From the NCBI GenBank assembly GCA_014655195.1, contig BNBH01000018.1, positions 113,008 through 177,007 of the forward strand: 64,000 bases of DNA. Reading direction: 5' to 3'. The notes beneath the pieces were generated by a model. It searched no databases. It was not told where the DNA came from and saw only the letters and a program-made list of their open reading frames with translations. This stretch comes from Streptomyces cellulosae. GTDB taxonomy: Bacteria; Actinomycetota; Actinomycetes; Streptomycetales; Streptomycetaceae. Below are positions 42,299 to 50,848 of the stretch, one piece after another. A program made the position numbers and the translations under genes. Numbering within the stretch: the first letter of the stretch is position 1; each line of letters opens with the position of its first letter.

Positions 42299-43095
42299 CG
42301 CCGGGCTCCTCCTCCTTCATGGACTTCCTCTCCGAGCACCAGCCGGAGCTGCTGCCGGGCAGGAGGACGTTGCCGCCCGTGCAGGGCGTGATCGAGGCTC
42401 CGCACGGCACGACCATCGTGGCCGTCACCTTCCCCGGCGGTGTGGTCCTGGCCGGTGACCGGCGGGCCACCATGGGGAACGTGATCGCACAGCGGGACAT
42501 CGAGAAGGTCTTCCCGGCCGACGAGTACTCGGCGGTCGGCATCGCCGGCACGGCGGGTCTCGCCGTGGAGATGGTCAAGCTGTTCCAGCTCGAGCTCGAG
42601 CACTTCGAGAAGGTCGAGGGCGCACAGCTGTCGCTGGAGGGCAAGGCCAACCGGCTCTCGACGATGATCCGCTCGAACCTGGGCATGGCCATGCAGGGCC
42701 TGGCTGTGGTGCCCCTCTTCGCCGGGTACGACGTGGACCGGGAGAAGGGCCGCATCTTCTCCTACGACGTCACCGGCGGACGCTCCGAGGAGCACGGGTT
42801 CGCCGCGACCGGGTCCGGTTCGATCTTCGCGCGCGGTGCGATGAAGAAGCTGTTCCGTGAGGATCTGAGTGAGGCCGAGGCCACCACGCTGGTGGTGCAG
42901 GCGCTGTACGACGCGGCAGACGACGACTCGGCGACCGGTGGTCCCGATGTCGCGCGCCGGATCTATCCGATCGTCACCGTGATCACCGAGGACGGCTATC
43001 GCCGGCTCTCCGAGGACGAGTCGTCCGACATCGCGCGGTCCGTGCTGGAGCGCAGGCTGGAGCAGCCGGACGGGCCGCGGGCCTCGTTGCTTTAG
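42250..43095 (+). CDS. prcB: 20S proteasome beta subunit
   Basis: A 281-residue catalytic subunit of the actinobacterial proteasome. A 53-residue propeptide ends at EAPHG, after which autocleavage exposes Thr54 (TTIVAVTFPGG). Counting from this Thr, the catalytic Asp17 (AGDRRAT) and Lys33 (IEK) are in place, so the enzyme should be active. The GTG at 42250 is preceded by GAAGGA. It is followed by prcA after 77 bp. Four beta rings face inside; ARC and PrcA gate the entrance. Confidence 0.97.
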   Translation: MEANTSGTGRLPAAFLTPGSSSFMDFLSEHQPELLPGRRTLPPVQGVIEAPHGTTIVAVTFPGGVVLAGDRRATMGNVIAQRDIEKVFPADEYSAVGIAGTAGLAVEMVKLFQLELEHFEKVEGAQLSLEGKANRLSTMIRSNLGMAMQGLAVVPLFAGYDVDREKGRIFSYDVTGGRSEEHGFAATGSGSIFARGAMKKLFREDLSEAEATTLVVQALYDAADDDSATGGPDVARRIYPIVTVITEDGYRRLSEDESSDIARSVLERRLEQPDGPRASLL

Positions 43096-43172
43096 GGCAG
43101 GGCAGAGTTCAGGGGCTCGTGGTGGTCCTTCAGGGTGGTCCAGTGACTTCGACAGAAAGGGACGGGTAACCG

Positions 43173-43922
43173 GTGTCTACGCCGTTCTATGTCTCACCTC
43201 AGCAGGCGATGGCGGACCGGGCGGAGTACGCCCGCAAGGGCATCGCCCGAGGCCGCAGCCTGGTCGTGCTGCAGTACGCCGACGGGATCGTGTTCGTCGG
43301 TGAGAACCCGTCCCGTGCGCTGCACAAGTTCAGCGAGATCTACGACCGGATCGGGTTCGCCGCGGCCGGCAAGTACAACGAGTACGAGAACCTGCGGATC
43401 GGGGGCGTGCGGTACGCCGATCTGCGGGGGTACACCTACGACCGCGGTGACGTCACCGCGCGCGGTCTGGCGAACGTGTACGCGCAGACGCTCGGCACGA
43501 TCTTCTCCAGCGTGGGGGAGAAGCCGTACGAGGTGGAGCTGGTGGTGGCCGAGGTCGGGGAGACCTCGGAGCAGGACCAGATCTACCGGCTGCCGCACGA
43601 CGGCTCGATCGTGGACGAGCACGGCTCGGTGGCGGTGGGGGGCAACGCGGAGCAGATCAGCGGGTACCTCGACCAGCGGCACCGGGACGGGATGACGCTG
43701 GCGGAGGCGCTGAGGCTGGCGGTCCAGGCGTTGTCGCGGGACACGAACGGGAGCGAGCGGGAGATTCCCGCGGAGCGGCTGGAAGTGGCGGTGCTGGACC
43801 GGACGCGGCCGCAGAAGAGGAAGTTCAAGCGGATCGAGGGTCGGCAGTTGGTTCGCCTGCTGGAAGCTGCGGGCGAGGCGGACGGCCAGAACGAGACGAA
43901 GTCGGGTGGGGACGTGGAGTAG
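43173..43922 (+). CDS. prcA: 20S proteasome alpha subunit
   Basis: A 249-residue structural subunit forming the outer rings and gate. It begins MSTPFYVSPQQAMADRAEYARKGIARG, whose first residues make the gate, and continues with the alpha-type fold (VVLQYADGIVFVGENPS, KIYDRIG-like EIYDRIGFAAAGKYNEYENLRI). The C-terminus is acidic and disordered (QNETKSGGDVE). There is no N-terminal catalytic Thr, as expected. GTG start behind AAAGGGA. It ends the pup-prcB-prcA run; a 515-bp non-coding stretch follows before the convergent LacI gene. Confidence 0.97.
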   Translation: MSTPFYVSPQQAMADRAEYARKGIARGRSLVVLQYADGIVFVGENPSRALHKFSEIYDRIGFAAAGKYNEYENLRIGGVRYADLRGYTYDRGDVTARGLANVYAQTLGTIFSSVGEKPYEVELVVAEVGETSEQDQIYRLPHDGSIVDEHGSVAVGGNAEQISGYLDQRHRDGMTLAEALRLAVQALSRDTNGSEREIPAERLEVAVLDRTRPQKRKFKRIEGRQLVRLLEAAGEADGQNETKSGGDVE

Positions 43923-44437
43923 CCGGCGCTGGGGGCGCCCGCTGCGAGGGGTCCTGCCCGGTGGGGCTGCGGTCGTGTGCCTGTGGCGGCAGCTGGGGCT
44001 TGCGGTCTGATGCCTGCGGCGCATCCACCTGTCCGATGGGGGTTGCCGTAGCGCCCAGGGTGAAGTGGTGGTGCGGGGCCGCGGTGGGGGTGGTCGTCCT
44101 CGGTCTGGCGCGAGAGTGCGTGTTGTGTGGTGAACGGGGCGGACGCGCCAGCCGCTGCGGGCGCCCACCCCCACCCCGTCCCCTCCCCGTCATGGGCGGC
44201 TGCTCCACCACCGGTGGCGCGCGCCCCCCGCCGTCTGGGGCCGGCTGCCGCAATCCGCGGGCATGCGTGCCGCTGGGGCGATGGGGGAACGTCCCGCTCG
44301 AGCGCAGCCGAGAGTGGGGGGCGGCGCACCTCGCTGGCGCCGAGGTGCGCCGCCCCCCTGGCCAGCACCCACGTGGGTGACTGTCGTCCTCGCCAGTTGC
44401 GGGCATTCGTGCCCGGCCCGCCGACGCACCCCGCGGC
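43923..44437. other. Non-coding region with REP-like elements and hairpins
   Basis: This 515-bp gap between convergent prcA and the LacI gene has no credible gene. Its right part holds a REP-like motif (CCGCTCGAGCGCAGCCGAGAG at about 44293-44313), the 18-bp terminator stem at 44316-44358 and a 14-bp palindrome CACCCACGTGGGTG at 44366-44379. The motif built around CTCGAGCG...CGAGAG recurs in intergenic DNA of many Streptomyces genomes. Confidence 0.6.
44316..44358. terminator. Bidirectional terminator between prcA and the LacI gene
   Basis: A perfect 18-bp stem (44316-44333 and 44341-44358) with a 7-base loop. Confidence 0.85.
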
Positions 44438-45439
44438 TCACGGCACCCGGGTCGTAGAGCCCCGTACCTCCAGGTGGACCGGGATGTTCGTCCCGGAGGG
44501 GGGTTCCCCGTTCAGGACGGCCAGGAGCGCCTCCATGCCCCGTTCGCCGAACAGTTCCGCGTCCAGGCGGACAGTCGTCAGCTCAGGGTCGATCGCCGTG
44601 GCCAGGGCCAGGTCGTCCATCCCCGTGACCGAGAGGTCGGAGGGGACACGCAGGCCCAGGCGGCGCGCCGCCTTGTAGACGCCCGCCGCCAGCTGGTCGT
44701 CGTCGCAGACGACCGCCGTCACCCCCTCCCGGGTGGTGAGCGCGGCCTCCGCGGCCGCCTCCGCCCCCTTGATCGAGATCGGCGACCGAGCCGTACGCAA
44801 AGACGCGCCCGGCACCCGGCGGAGCCGCGCCTCCAGCTCGCGGGCGCGGACCTCGAAGGTCCAGGACGGGACATCCGCGGCGAGATGCAGGAAGTGGCGG
44901 TGGCCGAGTCCGAGAAGGTGTTCCGCCACTTGGCGGACCCCGTCCGCGATGTCAAGGTTCACCGTGGTCCCGGGCGCGGACGGGTCGCTGTCCAGCATGA
45001 CGAGGGGGAGCTGGTCGCCCCGGATCGCCGTCAGAGCCTCGGCAGCCATGGAGGACGCGATCACGCCGTCCAGGGCCGCCTGCGCCGAGGCGAAGGGGTC
45101 CCGGGCGGGGCCGATGCCCTCCGGGGACGGGTACAGCACCACACCGAAGCCGTGCCGCGACGCCACCCGCGCCGCGCCCGTGTAGACGCCCGCGAAGAAC
45201 TCCGTGGTCAGGGCCGGCACGACCAGCAGGACCGTACGCGTGCGGCCCAGCCGCAGATTGCGGGCCGCGAGGTTGGGGCGGTAGCCCAAGGCGCGCGCGG
45301 CCTCGCGGACGCGTTCCGCCGTGGTCTCGGAGACCCGGCCGCGCCACTTGTCGCCCAGCACCAGGGACACCGCGGCCTGGGAGACGCCTGCTTCCCGTGC
45401 GACGTCCCGGCTCGTGGGGCGGGTCCTGGCTCTGGGCAC
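44438..45439 (-). CDS. LacI-family transcriptional regulator
   Basis: A 333-residue repressor. HTH at residues 8-28 (TSRDVAREAGVSQAAVSLVLG) and hinge helix (ERVREAARALGYRPN) near 42-56 bind DNA; the periplasmic-binding-protein-like domain (62-330) ends in ELTTVRLDAELFGERGMEALL. A sugar or sugar-phosphate ligand is likely. It starts with GTG behind AAGGAG and is divergent from an MFS gene; the 88-bp gap contains the inverted repeat ACGTAT/ATACGT. It sits inside the proteasome locus but has no evident link to it. Confidence 0.92.
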   Translation of the reverse strand: MPRARTRPTSRDVAREAGVSQAAVSLVLGDKWRGRVSETTAERVREAARALGYRPNLAARNLRLGRTRTVLLVVPALTTEFFAGVYTGAARVASRHGFGVVLYPSPEGIGPARDPFASAQAALDGVIASSMAAEALTAIRGDQLPLVMLDSDPSAPGTTVNLDIADGVRQVAEHLLGLGHRHFLHLAADVPSWTFEVRARELEARLRRVPGASLRTARSPISIKGAEAAAEAALTTREGVTAVVCDDDQLAAGVYKAARRLGLRVPSDLSVTGMDDLALATAIDPELTTVRLDAELFGERGMEALLAVLNGEPPSGTNIPVHLEVRGSTTRVP

Positions 45440-45479
45440 CGGCGCTCCTTCGTCTGGACTGGTGAACCGCGGTCATGGT

Positions 45480-45504
45480 ACGTATGGAGGACTTAGTTAT
45501 ACGT
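45480..45504. promoter_or_regulatory. Inverted repeat in the LacI/MFS divergent promoter
   Basis: ACGTAT (45480-45485) and ATACGT (45499-45504) flank an AT-rich 13-bp spacer. This may be an operator for the LacI protein. Confidence 0.4.
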
Positions 45505-45527
45505 AAAACGTCGGCGAGAGGGTCGGG

Positions 45528-46787
45528 ATGGCGACGGGATACCTGGACATCCTCCGGGCGCGGCACGCCACCCGGCTGCTCGTGGGCACGCTGGTCGGGC
45601 GGCTGCCCAACGCGACCGCGCCGATCGCCATCGTGCTGTTCGTGCGGGCGGAGGGCGGGTCGTACAGCCTCGCCGGTGTGCTCGCCGCGGTGTACGGCGT
45701 GTCCAACGCCGTGGGGCAGCCGGTGCTCGGGCGGCTCGTCGATCTGAAGGGGCAGCCCCGGGTGCAGTTGCCGGCGGCGCTGCTGTCGGCGCTGGCGATG
45801 GCCGTGTTCGCGTTCGTGGGGACCGGGTCGCTGGTCGTCGCGTACGGCGCGGTGGCTCTGGCGGGGCTGTTCACGCCGCCTCTGGAGGGCGGGCTGCGGG
45901 CGCTGTGGTCCTCGGTGCTGCCCAAGGAGGAGCACGTCCACCGGGCGTACGCCCTCGACGCCGTCGCCCAGGAGGTGATGTTCGCCGTCGGGCCGCTGCT
46001 CGTGACGGTGTGCGTCTCCCTGTGGTCGGGCCAGGCCGCGCTGCTCGTGCTGAACGTCATCGGGGTGCTGGGCGCCCTCTCCGTGGTCGTCTCGCCGCCC
46101 TCCCGGGCCTGGCGCTCCGCACCGCGTGAGGCGCACTGGCTCGGCGCGCTGCGCTCGCCGGGGCTCCTCGCGCTGCTCGGCGCCTTCCTGGCCATCGGCA
46201 TGGCCCTGGGCTCCATCACGGTCGCCGCCGTGACGTACGCGGACGGCAACGGCGGTGACGTCGTCTACGGCTGGATGATGGCCGGGATCGGGCTGGGCGC
46301 CCTGGTCGGCGGCATCGTGTACGGGGCACGGCAGTGGGTCGGCCGGCCCGCGCGGCGGCTCCAGGCGATCGTGGCGCTGCTGGCCGTGTTCTACCTGCCG
46401 CTGATGCTGATGCCGGGCCCCGTGGCGATGACGCTGCTCATGGTGCTCGCGGGCGTGTTCCTGGCCCCGGCGATCGCTTGCGCCTTCGTCCTGGTGGACC
46501 GGCACGCGCCGCGCGGGACCGTCACCGAGGCGTTCTCCTGGCTGGTGACCACCTTCACCGTCGGCGCGTCGCTCGGCACCGGTGTGACCGGTCCCGTGGT
46601 CGAGGCAGGCGGAGCGCTCTGGGGATTCGCCGTACCGGGTGCGGCGGGCGGCGTGTCGCTGCTGGTTTTGATCGCCACCGGACGGGTATTGGCGGTTCCG
46701 GCCAGGACGGCTGTTGTCGCGGCCGGTTCGGAAAATGATCCGAACCGTGCCGTCGAACCCCGTTTCAGCTCGAAGGATCGGGCGTAA
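45528..46787 (+). CDS. MFS transporter
   Basis: A 419-residue membrane protein with about 12 hydrophobic helices in two halves (for example IAIVLFVRAEGGSYSLAGVLAAVYGVSNAVG near 34-64 and GLLALLGAFLAIGMAL near 215-230). The motif GRLVDLKGQPRV near 67-78 is the family's loop 2-3 signature. The direction of transport and substrate cannot be told; similarity in layout is to drug-efflux or sugar-efflux permeases. GAGAGGG precedes the ATG. Its TAA stop lies within the -10 element of pafA, so the two genes abut with a separate pafA promoter. Confidence 0.88.
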   Translation: MATGYLDILRARHATRLLVGTLVGRLPNATAPIAIVLFVRAEGGSYSLAGVLAAVYGVSNAVGQPVLGRLVDLKGQPRVQLPAALLSALAMAVFAFVGTGSLVVAYGAVALAGLFTPPLEGGLRALWSSVLPKEEHVHRAYALDAVAQEVMFAVGPLLVTVCVSLWSGQAALLVLNVIGVLGALSVVVSPPSRAWRSAPREAHWLGALRSPGLLALLGAFLAIGMALGSITVAAVTYADGNGGDVVYGWMMAGIGLGALVGGIVYGARQWVGRPARRLQAIVALLAVFYLPLMLMPGPVAMTLLMVLAGVFLAPAIACAFVLVDRHAPRGTVTEAFSWLVTTFTVGASLGTGVTGPVVEAGGALWGFAVPGAAGGVSLLVLIATGRVLAVPARTAVVAAGSENDPNRAVEPRFSSKDRA

Positions 46788-46790
46788 TGT
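46785..46790 (+). promoter_or_regulatory. -10 element, leaderless pafA promoter
   Basis: TAATGT ends six bases before the pafA ATG; no ribosome binding site is seen. Its first three bases are the stop codon of the MFS gene. Confidence 0.55.
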
Positions 46791-46796
46791 TCCCTC

Positions 46797-48158
46797 ATGG
46801 ACCGCCGCATTTTCGGGCTGGAGAACGAGTACGGCGTCACGTGCACGTTCAGGGGACAGCGCCGCCTGTCGCCTGACGAGGTGGCGCGGTACCTCTTCCG
46901 CCGTGTCGTGTCATGGGGCCGAAGCAGCAATGTCTTTCTGCGGAACGGCGCCCGCCTCTATCTCGACGTGGGGTCACATCCGGAATACGCAACGCCGGAA
47001 TGTGACAACGTGACCGAACTGGTCACCCACGACAAGGCCGGCGAGCGCATTCTCGAAGGACTCCTGGTGGACGCCGAACGACGCCTGCACGAGGAGGGAA
47101 TCGCGGGCGACGTCTACCTCTTCAAGAACAACACCGACTCGGCGGGCAACTCCTACGGGTGCCACGAGAACTATCTCGTCGCACGCCACGGGGAGTTCTC
47201 CCGGCTCGCGGACATCCTCATCCCGTTCCTGGTGACGAGGCAGCTGCTCTGCGGGGCCGGCAAGGTGCTGCAGACGCCGCGCGGCGCCGTCTACTGCGTC
47301 AGCCAGCGCGCCGAGCACATCTGGGAGGGCGTCTCCTCGGCGACGACCCGCTCCCGGCCGATCATCAACACCCGCGACGAGCCGCACGCCGACGCCGAGC
47401 GCTACCGCCGGCTGCACGTCATCGTCGGCGACTCGAACATGTCCGAGACGACCATGCTGCTCAAGGTCGGCGCCACCGACCTGGTGCTGCGCATGATCGA
47501 GGCGGGCACCGTCATGCGCGACCTCACCCTGGAGAACCCGATCCGGGCGATCCGCGAGGTCAGCCACGACATCACGGGCCGCCGCAAGGTGCGCCTGGCC
47601 AGCGGCCGGGAGGCGTCCGCGCTGGAGGTGCAGCGCGAGTACTACGAGAAGGCGCTGGACTTCTGCGAGCGCCGCGGCATCCGCACCGGCACCGTCGACC
47701 AGGTGCTGGAGCTGTGGGGCCGCACGCTGGACGCGATCGAGTCCGAGGATCTCGACCGCATCGGCACCGAGATCGACTGGGTCATGAAGTACAAGCTGCT
47801 CGAGCGCTACCGCGCCAAGCACAACATGACCATGTCGCACCCGCGGGTCGCGCAGATAGACCTCGCCTACCACGACATCCACCGTCGTCGTGGCCTGTAC
47901 TACCTGCTCGAGAAGAAGGGACAAGCCGCCCGGATCTGCAACGACCTGAAGATCTTCGAGGGCAAGTCCGTGCCGCCGCAGACCACTCGGGCCCGGCTGC
48001 GCGGCGACTTCATCCGGCGCGCCCAGGAGCAGCGGCGGGACTTCACCGTCGACTGGGTGCACCTCAAGCTCAACGACCAGGCCCAGCGCACCGTGTTGTG
48101 CAAGGACCCGTTCCGCTCGGTGGACGAGCGGGTGGAGAAGCTGATCGCCGGCATGTGA
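46797..48158 (+). CDS. pafA: Pup-protein ligase PafA
   Basis: A 453-residue enzyme that activates the C-terminal Glu of Pup with ATP and joins it to substrate lysines. It begins MDRRIFGLENEYGVTCTF with the catalytic-pocket Glu in ENEYG and lacks the Dop-type insertion after the first strands. Shared glutamine-synthetase-like blocks include YLFKNNTDSAGNSYGCHENYL and INTRDEPHADAERYRRLHVI. Length fits (452-453). It is separated from arc-dop-pup-prcBA by the LacI/MFS pair and is followed by FKBP genes. Confidence 0.97.
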   Translation: MDRRIFGLENEYGVTCTFRGQRRLSPDEVARYLFRRVVSWGRSSNVFLRNGARLYLDVGSHPEYATPECDNVTELVTHDKAGERILEGLLVDAERRLHEEGIAGDVYLFKNNTDSAGNSYGCHENYLVARHGEFSRLADILIPFLVTRQLLCGAGKVLQTPRGAVYCVSQRAEHIWEGVSSATTRSRPIINTRDEPHADAERYRRLHVIVGDSNMSETTMLLKVGATDLVLRMIEAGTVMRDLTLENPIRAIREVSHDITGRRKVRLASGREASALEVQREYYEKALDFCERRGIRTGTVDQVLELWGRTLDAIESEDLDRIGTEIDWVMKYKLLERYRAKHNMTMSHPRVAQIDLAYHDIHRRRGLYYLLEKKGQAARICNDLKIFEGKSVPPQTTRARLRGDFIRRAQEQRRDFTVDWVHLKLNDQAQRTVLCKDPFRSVDERVEKLIAGM

Positions 48159-48171
48159 GAGGACGCGTCAC

Positions 48172-48196
48172 CCCGGGAGCCGATGTGTCTCCCGGG
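48172..48196 (+). terminator. Short hairpin behind pafA
   Basis: CCCGGGAG (48172-48179) and CTCCCGGG (48189-48196), 13 bp after the pafA stop. Confidence 0.55.
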
Positions 48197-48316
48197 AGTT
48201 GACGAAACACCCGGAACGTCACACGGGCGCCGTACGTTACACCGTGCGGCGCCCTTCTCACGCCGTAGAGTTGCGCGGACGCCATCCACAAGATCGATGA
48301 TTACGAGGCCCCCACC

Positions 48317-49318
48317 GTGCGCCGACGCTCACTTCTCATTGCCGTCCCCGCTGGACTGGCCACCCTCGCCGCGTGCGGCGACGACAAGTCCGATTCCGGC
48401 AAGGCCAGCGAGACGGCCGCGCCCTCCGAGTCCGAGGCGTCGGCGGCGCCGTCGCCGAAGATCGTCGAGGGTCCGCTGCCGGCGATCACGGCCGGGACCA
48501 AGTTCGGCGAGAAGCCCACCGTCGCGAAGGGCAGCGGCGACCCCTCCACGGACCTCGCCGTCAAGACGGTCATCGCGGGCGGCGGGCGCACGATCGCGGA
48601 GAACGACTTCATCGTCGCCCACTACCTGGGCCAGGTCTGGAGCACCGCCAAGGTGTTCGACAACTCCTACGACCGCAAGGAGCCCCTGGCCATCCAGCTC
48701 GCCCAGGGCACGATCATCGACGGCTGGCGCTACGGGCTCGTGGGGAAGAAGACCGGCAGCCGCGTCCAGATGGCGATCCCGCCCACCTGGGGCTACGGCG
48801 ACCAGGGCAACGCGCAGGCGGGCATCAAGGGCACCGACACACTGGTGTTCGTGGTCGACGTGCAGGACACGTTCAACGCCAAGAGCTCCGCCAAGGGCAC
48901 CGACGTCGCCCAGGACAACATCGACCTGCCGAAGGTCGGCACCAACACCGACGGCAAGGCGCCCTCCATCGAGGTGCCCGACGCCCAGGCCCCGAAGAAG
49001 CTCGTGGCGAACTACGTCATCGAGGGCGACGGCGAGAAGGTCGGCGCCGAGGACAGCGTCCTGGTGCAGTACAAGGGCGTGCTGTGGGACGGCGGCAAGG
49101 AGTTCGACTCCACGTACGGCCGCGGGCAGCTCACGTCCTTCTCGCTCCAGCAGGTCGTCAAGGGCTGGGCGCAGGGCCTCACCGGCAAGAAGGTCGGCAG
49201 CCGCGTCCTCATCGTCATCCCGCCGGAGCTGGGCTACGGCGACAACCCGCCCCAGGGCAGCGGCATCCAGAAGGACTCCACGCTGGTCTTCTCCGTGGAC
49301 ATCCTCGCGAAGCTGTGA
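48317..49318 (+). CDS. Lipoprotein with two FKBP-type prolyl isomerase domains
   Basis: A 333-residue extracytoplasmic lipoprotein. Signal peptide with lipobox LAAC puts the acylated Cys near residue 20, then an Ala/Ser/Glu linker. Two FKBP domains follow, about 75-178 (FIVAHYLGQVW ... VFVVDVQDTF) and 228-333 (VLVQYKGVLWDGGKEFDSTYGRG ... VFSVDIL). The second keeps the usual YxxxxxGKxFDSS-like pocket; the first is more diverged (AKVFDNSYDRKEP). It would help fold secreted proteins at the membrane surface. GAGG precedes the GTG. A cytosolic FKBP follows 63 bp later. Confidence 0.9.
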   Translation: MRRRSLLIAVPAGLATLAACGDDKSDSGKASETAAPSESEASAAPSPKIVEGPLPAITAGTKFGEKPTVAKGSGDPSTDLAVKTVIAGGGRTIAENDFIVAHYLGQVWSTAKVFDNSYDRKEPLAIQLAQGTIIDGWRYGLVGKKTGSRVQMAIPPTWGYGDQGNAQAGIKGTDTLVFVVDVQDTFNAKSSAKGTDVAQDNIDLPKVGTNTDGKAPSIEVPDAQAPKKLVANYVIEGDGEKVGAEDSVLVQYKGVLWDGGKEFDSTYGRGQLTSFSLQQVVKGWAQGLTGKKVGSRVLIVIPPELGYGDNPPQGSGIQKDSTLVFSVDILAKL

Positions 49319-49381
49319 CCCCGCCGGGATGCAAGACTGTGCGCGTTCGCCTTTCCGCAGACAAAGCAGGAGCATGAAGAC

Positions 49382-49753
49382 GTGAGCATCGACAAGCCCG
49401 AGATCGACTTCCCGGGCGGCGAGCCCCCGGCGGACCTCGAGATCAAGGACATCTGGGAGGGCGACGGCGAGGTGGCGAAGGCGGGTCACACCGTGACCGT
49501 CCACTACGTGGGCGTCGCCTTCAGCACCGGCGAGGAGTTCGACGCCAGCTGGAACCGTGGGACCCCCTTCCGCTTCCCGCTGGGCGCGGGCCGGGTCATC
49601 AAGGGCTGGGACCAGGGCGTGCAGGGCATGAAGGTCGGCGGCCGCCGCCAGCTGACCATCCCGGCCCACCTCGCCTACGGCAACCAGAGCCCCACCCCGG
49701 CGATCCAGCCCGGTGAGACCCTGATCTTCGTGGTCGACCTGCTCGGCGTCTGA
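49382..49753 (+). CDS. Cytosolic FKBP-type peptidyl-prolyl isomerase
   Basis: A 123-residue single FKBP domain without signal peptide. The binding-pocket residues are intact: VTVHYVGVAFSTGEEFDASWNRG (about 37-59), FRFPLGAGRVIKGWDQGVQGMKVGGRR and HLAYGNQSP...IQPGETLIFVVDLL. It catalyses cis-trans isomerisation at proline and would be inhibited by FK506-like macrolides. Start is GTG with no convincing SD beyond AGGAG 11 bases upstream. A canonical intrinsic terminator follows. Confidence 0.93.
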   Translation: MSIDKPEIDFPGGEPPADLEIKDIWEGDGEVAKAGHTVTVHYVGVAFSTGEEFDASWNRGTPFRFPLGAGRVIKGWDQGVQGMKVGGRRQLTIPAHLAYGNQSPTPAIQPGETLIFVVDLLGV

Positions 49754-49770
49754 ACCGACCGGAGTCGATC

Positions 49771-49812
49771 GCCGAGGGTCCGTGCCTGTCCGGGCACGGG
49801 CCCTCGGCTTTT
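49771..49812 (+). terminator. FKBP terminator with T-run
   Basis: A 16-bp stem with one G-T pair (49771-49786 with 49793-49808) is followed by TTTT at 49809-49812. Confidence 0.92.
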
Positions 49813-49876
49813 ACCACGCCACCCCGGGGCGGTACGGTCATCGGTCGTAAGCACCATAGGGAGGCGAAGCGCGTCG

Positions 49877-50830
49877 ATGGCGATTGCCAAGGCCGAGCGG
49901 CTGATGAATCTGGCGCTGTGTCTGCTCGGGACGCGGCGGCCGCTCACCAAGCGCGAGCTGCGCGAGTCCATCGAGGCGTACCTCGAGGCGGGCTCCGACG
50001 ACTCCTTCAACCGCATGTTCGAGCGCGACAAGGACGATCTGCGCGAACTCGGACTGGTCATCGAGACCGTCGAGAACCTCGAGGGCGAGACGGGCTACCT
50101 CGCCCGCCGCGACAGCAACCGGCTGCCCGCCATCACCCTGGACGCCGAGGAGGCCGCCGCCCTCGGGCTCGCCGCGAAGGTGTGGCAGCAGGCCCGGCTG
50201 GCCGGCGCGGCCTCCGGCGCCCTCCAGAAGCTGCGCGCCGCCGGACTACCCGAGGACGTCGACCCGTACGGCGCGCACAGCGCGCTGGAACCGCGCATCC
50301 CGGTGCACGAGGCCGCGTTCGAGCCGCTGATGCTCGCCTGCCGCGACCGCCGCCCGGTCGTCTTCGACTACCGCAAGGCCAACGCCGCCCAGCCCGAGCA
50401 GCGGCACGTCGAGCCGTGGGCGCTCGAGTGCTGGCGCGGCCACTGGTACCTGGCCGGCTGGGACCGCGACCGCGGCGCCGAGCGGGTCTTCCGGCTCTCC
50501 CGGATCACCGGCAAGGTGCGCTCGCGCGCCGGCCGGTTCACCGTGCCGGTGCCGGACGTCGTCACCGTGCGGGAGACCGTGGCGAGCTGGGCCGGGGAGA
50601 CCGCCGACCGCTCGGCGCGCATCCGGCTGCGCTCCGACGCCGGTTTCCCGCTGCGGGCCAAGGCCACCTCGGTCCGGGAACTCGGGAACGGCTGGGACGA
50701 GTTGGAGATCCCGTACGGGCACGGACTGGACGCCTGGCTGGTGGAGTTCGGACCGGACGTGGTGGTGCTGGAGCCCGAGGAACTGCGGGCCGACGTGGTG
50801 GACCGGCTGCGTGCCGTGGCCAAGGGCTGA
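49877..50830 (+). CDS. pafB: WYL-domain regulator PafB
   Basis: A 317-residue transcription factor. An N-terminal winged helix (about 5-65, LMNLALCLLGTRRPLTKRELRESIEAYL and FNRMFERDKDDLRELGLV) is followed by the WYL domain (about 145-230; VVFDYRKAN, GHWYLAGWDRDR, RVFRLSRITG) and a WCX tail. With PafC it forms the activator of the LexA-independent DNA-damage response in mycobacteria, where WYL is thought to sense single-stranded DNA. The position behind pafA/FKBP and the tight pairing with the next gene support the assignment. The ATG lies behind GGGAGGCG. Confidence 0.92.
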   Translation: MAIAKAERLMNLALCLLGTRRPLTKRELRESIEAYLEAGSDDSFNRMFERDKDDLRELGLVIETVENLEGETGYLARRDSNRLPAITLDAEEAAALGLAAKVWQQARLAGAASGALQKLRAAGLPEDVDPYGAHSALEPRIPVHEAAFEPLMLACRDRRPVVFDYRKANAAQPEQRHVEPWALECWRGHWYLAGWDRDRGAERVFRLSRITGKVRSRAGRFTVPVPDVVTVRETVASWAGETADRSARIRLRSDAGFPLRAKATSVRELGNGWDELEIPYGHGLDAWLVEFGPDVVVLEPEELRADVVDRLRAVAKG

Positions 50831-50848
50831 GGGGGAGCGGACGACAAC

